Below are positions 59,693 to 64,000 of a stretch of DNA of 64,000 nt, piece after piece. This stretch comes from Lachnospiraceae bacterium. GTDB lineage: Bacteria; Bacillota; Clostridia; Lachnospirales; Lachnospiraceae. The position numbers and the translations under genes were made by a program. How positions within the stretch are numbered: position 1 is the first letter of the stretch; each line of letters opens with the position of its first letter. The notes under the pieces were generated by a model. That model ran no database searches, had not been told where the DNA came from, and saw nothing but the letters and a program-made list of their open reading frames with translations. Location of the stretch: the NCBI GenBank assembly GCA_021770345.1, contig JAETRD010000005.1:173971-237970 (forward strand), written 5' to 3'.

Positions 59693-62600
59693 TTATCTGT
59701 GCAGTCTTGCATTGCCGATGCCGCGTCCGAGCTGTTTGGCCGAGACCGCTTCCGCAATGCACTGCGTTGTCTTTCCGTTGCGGCAGATTTCCTCCCGCAG
59801 CTGTCGGCCGAAGGTCTCCACATCGTTTACCCCGTTCATGACGATGTCGATTTTACCCGTCTCCACGCGGATATTGTCGCCGAGGTTTTCTAAGAAGGCG
59901 GGCGGCGACGGGAGCTGCGGAAACCCGTTTTTGATGACGTCCGGCGTTTCCAGAATGATCGGGGTCTGGCTGGCACGCTCGAGGAGTTGTCGGATGTTCT
60001 CGTCTACTGCGAGCGCTTCGCCGGATCTCACCAGTGCCTGCGCTTCCTCCTCGGAAGAGGCGTTTGGGTAGGCCGCTGCTTTTTCGCTCATGGATTTTTC
60101 CGCCGGATTTTTCAGCGCGGTTACTGCGGCGCGTTTGCCGATTGTGGCGGCCGGCTTTGCGGTTTCGGCTGTCGGTTTTTGTGTTGTGTTTGCCGGTTTG
60201 TCGGCTTCTTTTTTCTCTTTTTTCACGGCGTCACCGGTCTGTTTTTCCGCGGTGGTGTCTCCGGTTATGAGTGCGGCCAGATTTTGGGTCAGGTTTCCGT
60301 CGAGCTCTTTTAGGGTTGCGATGATTGCTCCCTCGTCGCCGAGCAGGCCGCTGATTTCGCCGAGCAGGCTGTTGGTGTCGCTTAGCTTTTCGTCGATGTA
60401 TTCCTCGTAGTCGGCGCGCAGGTCGTCTAGCATTTCTTCGGCGTCGCTGACATACTTTTCGTACCGGGTGTCCCGCAGGTCTTCTTTTGCGTCCTGCAGT
60501 TGTACTTTCAGCTGCTGGATCTGTGCGCGGGTTTCTTCTGTGCCGCCGGTTTTTAGGACGGTCAACTGTTTTTGCAGTGCGGCGATGGTTTTGACTTTGT
60601 CTGCGACTTGTTTCTGGTAGCCGTAGGCGTCGGCCGCGCTGTTTTTCAGCTCTTTGTAGCGGTCGATGAGTTTGCCGAGGGTGGTTAGCTGTGCATCGTA
60701 GCCCTGTCTGGCAAGGTCTTTGACGGATTCCAGTTCGTCTTCGGCGGTCAGTGCCGCGTCCCGGTGTGCGTCCTGTAAGTCCCGCAGCCGCTGTATCACG
60801 GCTTCGTCGGATACGGATAGCTCCCCTTTTTCGATTTGCGCCATAAGGTTGTCGTATTCTTTCTGGTAGGCGGCTGCCTGTGCGAGATTGCTCTCGTAGT
60901 TTTCCCGGTGCAGTGCAAGCGTGGCGGCGCCGTATTTGGTGAAAGAACCGGTTTCCCGGTCGACGAGGTCTTTGTGGCTCATCCGGTTGATGTAGTAGTC
61001 GGCTTCACTGTCGGTGCGCTTTACGGTTTCCATCGCCTTGTCGAATGCGTCCCATCTGATCTGGCGCTGTTCGTTTTTGTATTCGGCCAGTGCCTGTTTT
61101 GACTGGTCGATGGCGTTTGTCTCCGCGTTGATTGCGTCGACCATTGTGTACCATTCTTCGCTGCCTTTTTTTATCGAACCGTCCGCGACTGCCGCGTTGA
61201 GTTCTTTTTGGAGCTTGCTGCGCTTTTCGATGTGCCTGTTCTGTTCTGCGGTTTCGGCGGAGATCAGTTTGCCGTAGTCTGCGGTGGTGATTGTTTCTCC
61301 CTGCTCCCGTTTCAGCGCGATCTGATTGTTGATCCGGGTCTTTTTCTGCTCGTTTGCCGCGATTCGGTGGTCGTAGTCTGCGGCGATGTTGTTGAATTTT
61401 TCGACGGCGAGGTCCGCTTTTTCCTGTTTTGCGGTTTCTCGGTACAAATCTGCGGCGGCTTTGTCGCTCTCTTTTGCATCGTAGTAGGCGTTGTACTGTA
61501 CGCATGCGTTGTATAGTTTTCCGCTGTCGGCGAGTTTGGATGCCTGATCCAGGAGTTTCTGCGGGATGCGTTTGCCGTCTTTGACGCATTTTTTGATCGA
61601 AGCTAAAATGCGTTTGTTTTCTTTTGTGGTTTTGAAGTTGTTTAACGTTTTTGTCGAGGCCTTTAAATTTTTGCTGTCGGCTGCGACTGCCGCGTCGTAG
61701 GCTGCCTGCGTCCTGTCGATGTTTGCCATCTTTTTGTTGATGTATTTGTTTTTGGATTTGGCGGAGACGGCGTTGTCGCTTTTTGCGTCATACAGTTCGT
61801 TTTTTGCGTCGTAGGTTTCCGCTTTTTTGTCCGCGGTCGCTTTTGCTAAGGTTGCGGCGGCTTTGGCGTTTTCTGCCATCTGCTGTTTCAGGTCGATTAA
61901 GGTTGCGGCGTTTGCCGCAAGCCGTTCGTTGTATTCGTACCATGCCTCGGAACCTTTGGCGACGGTTTTCTGCAGTTCTTTGAGTTGTCTGTCTTCTTCC
62001 AGGAGATAGGAAATCTGTTTTTGAAGGTTTTTGTTTATGCCGGTGTAGTTGCCGATGCTTGCGGAGAATCCCCACGCTTCTTTTAGGGTGATCCATTTTT
62101 CGATGCGTGTGTTTGCATGTTCGAGTTTTGCGGCAAATTTCTCGTATTGGGTGATGAGCAGTTCGATGTTTGCCTGTGCGAGTTCGCGCTGCTTTTTCTT
62201 TAAATCTTCGATTTTGTCCTGGCAGTCCTGTGCTTTTTTGTACCATGTCTCGTAGTCTTTGATTTGCTGTTTTATGGCATCGTCGGTGTAGTCCCAGATG
62301 CCGGAGTCGCCGCCGCGCACTTTTTGCGCGAGGGTTTCGTCGAGTCCGACGGCGGTTGCTTTTGCCATGTATTTGTCGTAGTCCGCCTGCAGCAGGTCTG
62401 TGCCGAAGGTTGCGGCGGTTTGTGCTTCTTTGTATGCGGCGGCGCGCGTCTCAAAGGTTTCTGCGGTGCTGCCGGCTTTCTCTTCGATGTCTGCCAGATT
62501 TTTTTCGAAGGTTTCGATTACCGTTTCGATGAAGTCGAAGGTTTCTGCGACGGTTTCTTTGATGGTTTCCGCGGTGTCTTTGGCGGAGTCTGCCGCGTCT

Positions 62601-64000
62601 TTGGCGGAGTTTGCGGCGGTTTCCATTGCTTTTCCTGCCGCGGCGCCGTCGAATTTTGCATAAAAGTCGGAGGGATTTAATGTTTGCATCTGTTCGCGCA
62701 GTCCTTCCAGTATTTCGGCCGCGCTTTTGGCGGATTTTTTCTGCACGGTTTTTTCGGCGTTTTGTTTGCGCTGCGCGGGATTGTTTCCGTTTTGCGGTGT
62801 TTCGCCGTTTGGCTGCTGGTACATGTTTGGCAGTCCGGATAAGAGGGCGGCTGCCCCGTCCTGTTTTTTGGGGATGTTTCTGACCTCGTTTTGTTTGCGG
62901 GAGCGATTGCCGGTATTGGTGTTCGGTGTTTCCGGGTTGTAGCTGTCTAATGATTTCAGTGCGATTTCCAGTTCTTTTAGCTCGATTGCGCTCATTCCGG
63001 CTGACTGTGCGATTGTGAGGATGTTGGCTACGTCTGAATCGGTAGTGACATTGACGCCGTTGACGGCCAGTTCTTCGAGTGCCATTGCTTTCAGGTATTC
63101 GGCTGTTTCTCCCGATACGCGGCCTTCCGTAACGATTGCGGCGATGTCTGCGTAGGTCAGCTCGGTGAGGGTTTTGCCGTATTGCGCCAGGATTTCTTTT
63201 TGCACGGCCAGTTTTGCATTTACCATTTCCTGGGCGTTTGAGACGCCGAGCTGGTTTAACATCGCGATGGTTGCGGCTTTTGTGGATTCGGTCAGGTTGT
63301 CTAATGCGCCGGAGTTGTGGATGTAGGTCGCCGCAAGCCGGTCGAATGCCCCCTGGCATGCCTGCAGGTTGCCGGGGTTTGTGCTGACGGTTTTTATGAA
63401 TGCGTCGTAGGCTGCGCCCAGCTCGCCGAAGGTTTGTTTGAATCCCTCGTTGTTTAGGATGGAGCCCCAGTCGAAGGTCCCCTTGTCGGCGATGTCTGCG
63501 TAGATGCGCTCTAACTGGTTTAGTCCGTCGGAGAGGGTCTCGATGGAGGCGAGGGATTCTGTGTAGGAGGGCGGCGTGACGTCCCGCACTGCCCGTTTGG
63601 CTGCCTCCAGTGCGTTTTGCGCGGATTCGACGGTGGTGTTTTCATCGAATCGGATTGCGCCGTCTGCGATCAGGGTAAGGTCGCTTTCGGTGAGTGTCTC
63701 GACCCATTGCTCCAGTTTCAGCTGTTCGTCTGTTTTGAGTCTCGGGATGAGGTCGATGACGGCGCCTGCGCCTGCAGTTGTTCTGTCCCCATGTATGGCG
63801 GCGTCTATTTTTTGTTTGACTCCGTTTATCATTGCCTGGTCGGTCTCGACGTCGAAGCCGAGGCTTACCATAAATTGCTTTTGCTGTTCGGGGTCGTCGA
63901 TTCCGAGTACGCCGCACAGGGTGTCCATAAATGTGTTGACCTGCGCGACGTATTCCGTGACGGGAAGGCTGTCCGGGTCCAGTTGGAACAGGCCGTTCCA
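59693..64000 (-). CDS. tape-measure-like coiled-coil protein, 5' end beyond right edge
   Basis: An open frame of 1435 codons that still runs without a stop at the right edge, so the real start is outside. It is Ala-, Lys-, Glu- and Thr-rich, mostly long coiled coil (residues from about 400 to 1290 of the visible part), for example ASKLADSGKLYNACVQYNAYY. No enzyme motif and no clear signal peptide in view. The C-terminal end has NGVNDVETFGRQLREEICRN and SAKQLGRGIGNARL, which I associate with tail proteins of Lachnospiraceae phages. Size, coil content and end suggest a phage tail tape-measure protein. Strand composition differs from neighbours (plus strand G/T-rich). A giant surface coiled-coil protein is the alternative. 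No other phage gene is inside the window. Confidence 0.65.
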   Translation of the reverse strand, partial: WNGLFQLDPDSLPVTEYVAQVNTFMDTLCGVLGIDDPEQQKQFMVSLGFDVETDQAMINGVKQKIDAAIHGDRTTAGAGAVIDLIPRLKTDEQLKLEQWVETLTESDLTLIADGAIRFDENTTVESAQNALEAAKRAVRDVTPPSYTESLASIETLSDGLNQLERIYADIADKGTFDWGSILNNEGFKQTFGELGAAYDAFIKTVSTNPGNLQACQGAFDRLAATYIHNSGALDNLTESTKAATIAMLNQLGVSNAQEMVNAKLAVQKEILAQYGKTLTELTYADIAAIVTEGRVSGETAEYLKAMALEELAVNGVNVTTDSDVANILTIAQSAGMSAIELKELEIALKSLDSYNPETPNTNTGNRSRKQNEVRNIPKKQDGAAALLSGLPNMYQQPNGETPQNGNNPAQRKQNAEKTVQKKSAKSAAEILEGLREQMQTLNPSDFYAKFDGAAAGKAMETAANSAKDAADSAKDTAETIKETVAETFDFIETVIETFEKNLADIEEKAGSTAETFETRAAAYKEAQTAATFGTDLLQADYDKYMAKATAVGLDETLAQKVRGGDSGIWDYTDDAIKQQIKDYETWYKKAQDCQDKIEDLKKKQRELAQANIELLITQYEKFAAKLEHANTRIEKWITLKEAWGFSASIGNYTGINKNLQKQISYLLEEDRQLKELQKTVAKGSEAWYEYNERLAANAATLIDLKQQMAENAKAAATLAKATADKKAETYDAKNELYDAKSDNAVSAKSKNKYINKKMANIDRTQAAYDAAVAADSKNLKASTKTLNNFKTTKENKRILASIKKCVKDGKRIPQKLLDQASKLADSGKLYNACVQYNAYYDAKESDKAAADLYRETAKQEKADLAVEKFNNIAADYDHRIAANEQKKTRINNQIALKREQGETITTADYGKLISAETAEQNRHIEKRSKLQKELNAAVADGSIKKGSEEWYTMVDAINAETNAIDQSKQALAEYKNEQRQIRWDAFDKAMETVKRTDSEADYYINRMSHKDLVDRETGSFTKYGAATLALHRENYESNLAQAAAYQKEYDNLMAQIEKGELSVSDEAVIQRLRDLQDAHRDAALTAEDELESVKDLARQGYDAQLTTLGKLIDRYKELKNSAADAYGYQKQVADKVKTIAALQKQLTVLKTGGTEETRAQIQQLKVQLQDAKEDLRDTRYEKYVSDAEEMLDDLRADYEEYIDEKLSDTNSLLGEISGLLGDEGAIIATLKELDGNLTQNLAALITGDTTAEKQTGDAVKKEKKEADKPANTTQKPTAETAKPAATIGKRAAVTALKNPAEKSMSEKAAAYPNASSEEEAQALVRSGEALAVDENIRQLLERASQTPIILETPDVIKNGFPQLPSPPAFLENLGDNIRVETGKIDIVMNGVNDVETFGRQLREEICRNGKTTQCIAEAVSAKQLGRGIGNARLHR

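Noticed and set aside
61005-63359. Several minus-strand Arg-rich frames inside the tape-measure-like gene
   Set aside because: Arg/Gln-rich composition in another frame of a coding region; no SD or motifs.

Overview
The window (base composition close to half G+C by eye) reads as a chromosomal segment of a motile, probably spore-forming Clostridia species, most likely Lachnospiraceae. Reasons: flagellin and FliS; bofA and yaaL; CwlD and SleB-type wall hydrolases; MecA; a monoderm Tad/Flp1 pilus operon without secretin; families I associate with this group (DUF6145, DUF5702, DUF6240); and frequent strong Shine-Dalgarno (SD) sites with TTG starts. Most genes are on the minus strand. No rRNA, tRNA, CRISPR array, transposase or known riboswitch class was recognised.

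Layout. 1-3769 (minus): argF-birA-DUF6145-coaX-dusB, with dusB running off the left edge. 3855-8377: SPFH protein, SleB-like wall hydrolase with a repeat linker, pgi, and a small membrane protein. 8687-13159: murG, a HIT protein, an orphan soluble histidine kinase, a flavodoxin-SCP2 fusion and a rhomboid protease. 13250-22312 (minus): a 12-gene Tad pilus operon, tadV-Z-A-B-C, a short Flp1 pilin, a DUF5702 protein, two TadE-like pseudopilins, a second prepilin peptidase and an FHA protein, with bofA just upstream. 22840-26308: yaaL, flagellin-fliS, a DUF1858 protein and mecA. 26551-28792: a Ser/Thr kinase fused to a TadZ-like domain, a second TadZ-like protein and a small protein. 29015-31541: a GH18 protein and cwlD. 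31538-34759: a giant repeat protein of DUF6240 type. 34923-44506: glgB, a TPR/AAA protein, an AI-2E-type permease, ldh and an aconitase-family hydratase. 44706-48074: a two-component system and a HAD phosphatase. 48254-51428: a 5'-nucleotidase operon. 51629-59452: GtrA protein, esterase lipoprotein and two GH3 glycosidases. 59693 to the right edge: a coiled-coil, tape-measure-like protein of different base composition, probably prophage.

How genes work together. The Tad operon holds pilin, peptidases, motor, platform proteins and pseudopilins. The kinase cluster downstream of the flagellin region encodes two proteins resembling TadZ, and the Tad operon ends with a phosphothreonine-reading FHA protein, so a phosphorylation-controlled pilus is a reasonable hypothesis. 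Two GH3 genes and the GtrA gene share a palindromic operator at the same distance (29-30 bp) upstream of the -10 box, which points to one activator-controlled regulon. The kinase and its neighbour appear to start at AUA codons behind strong SD sites.

All calls come from reading the sequence; no database search was run. Family names rest on recognised motifs.
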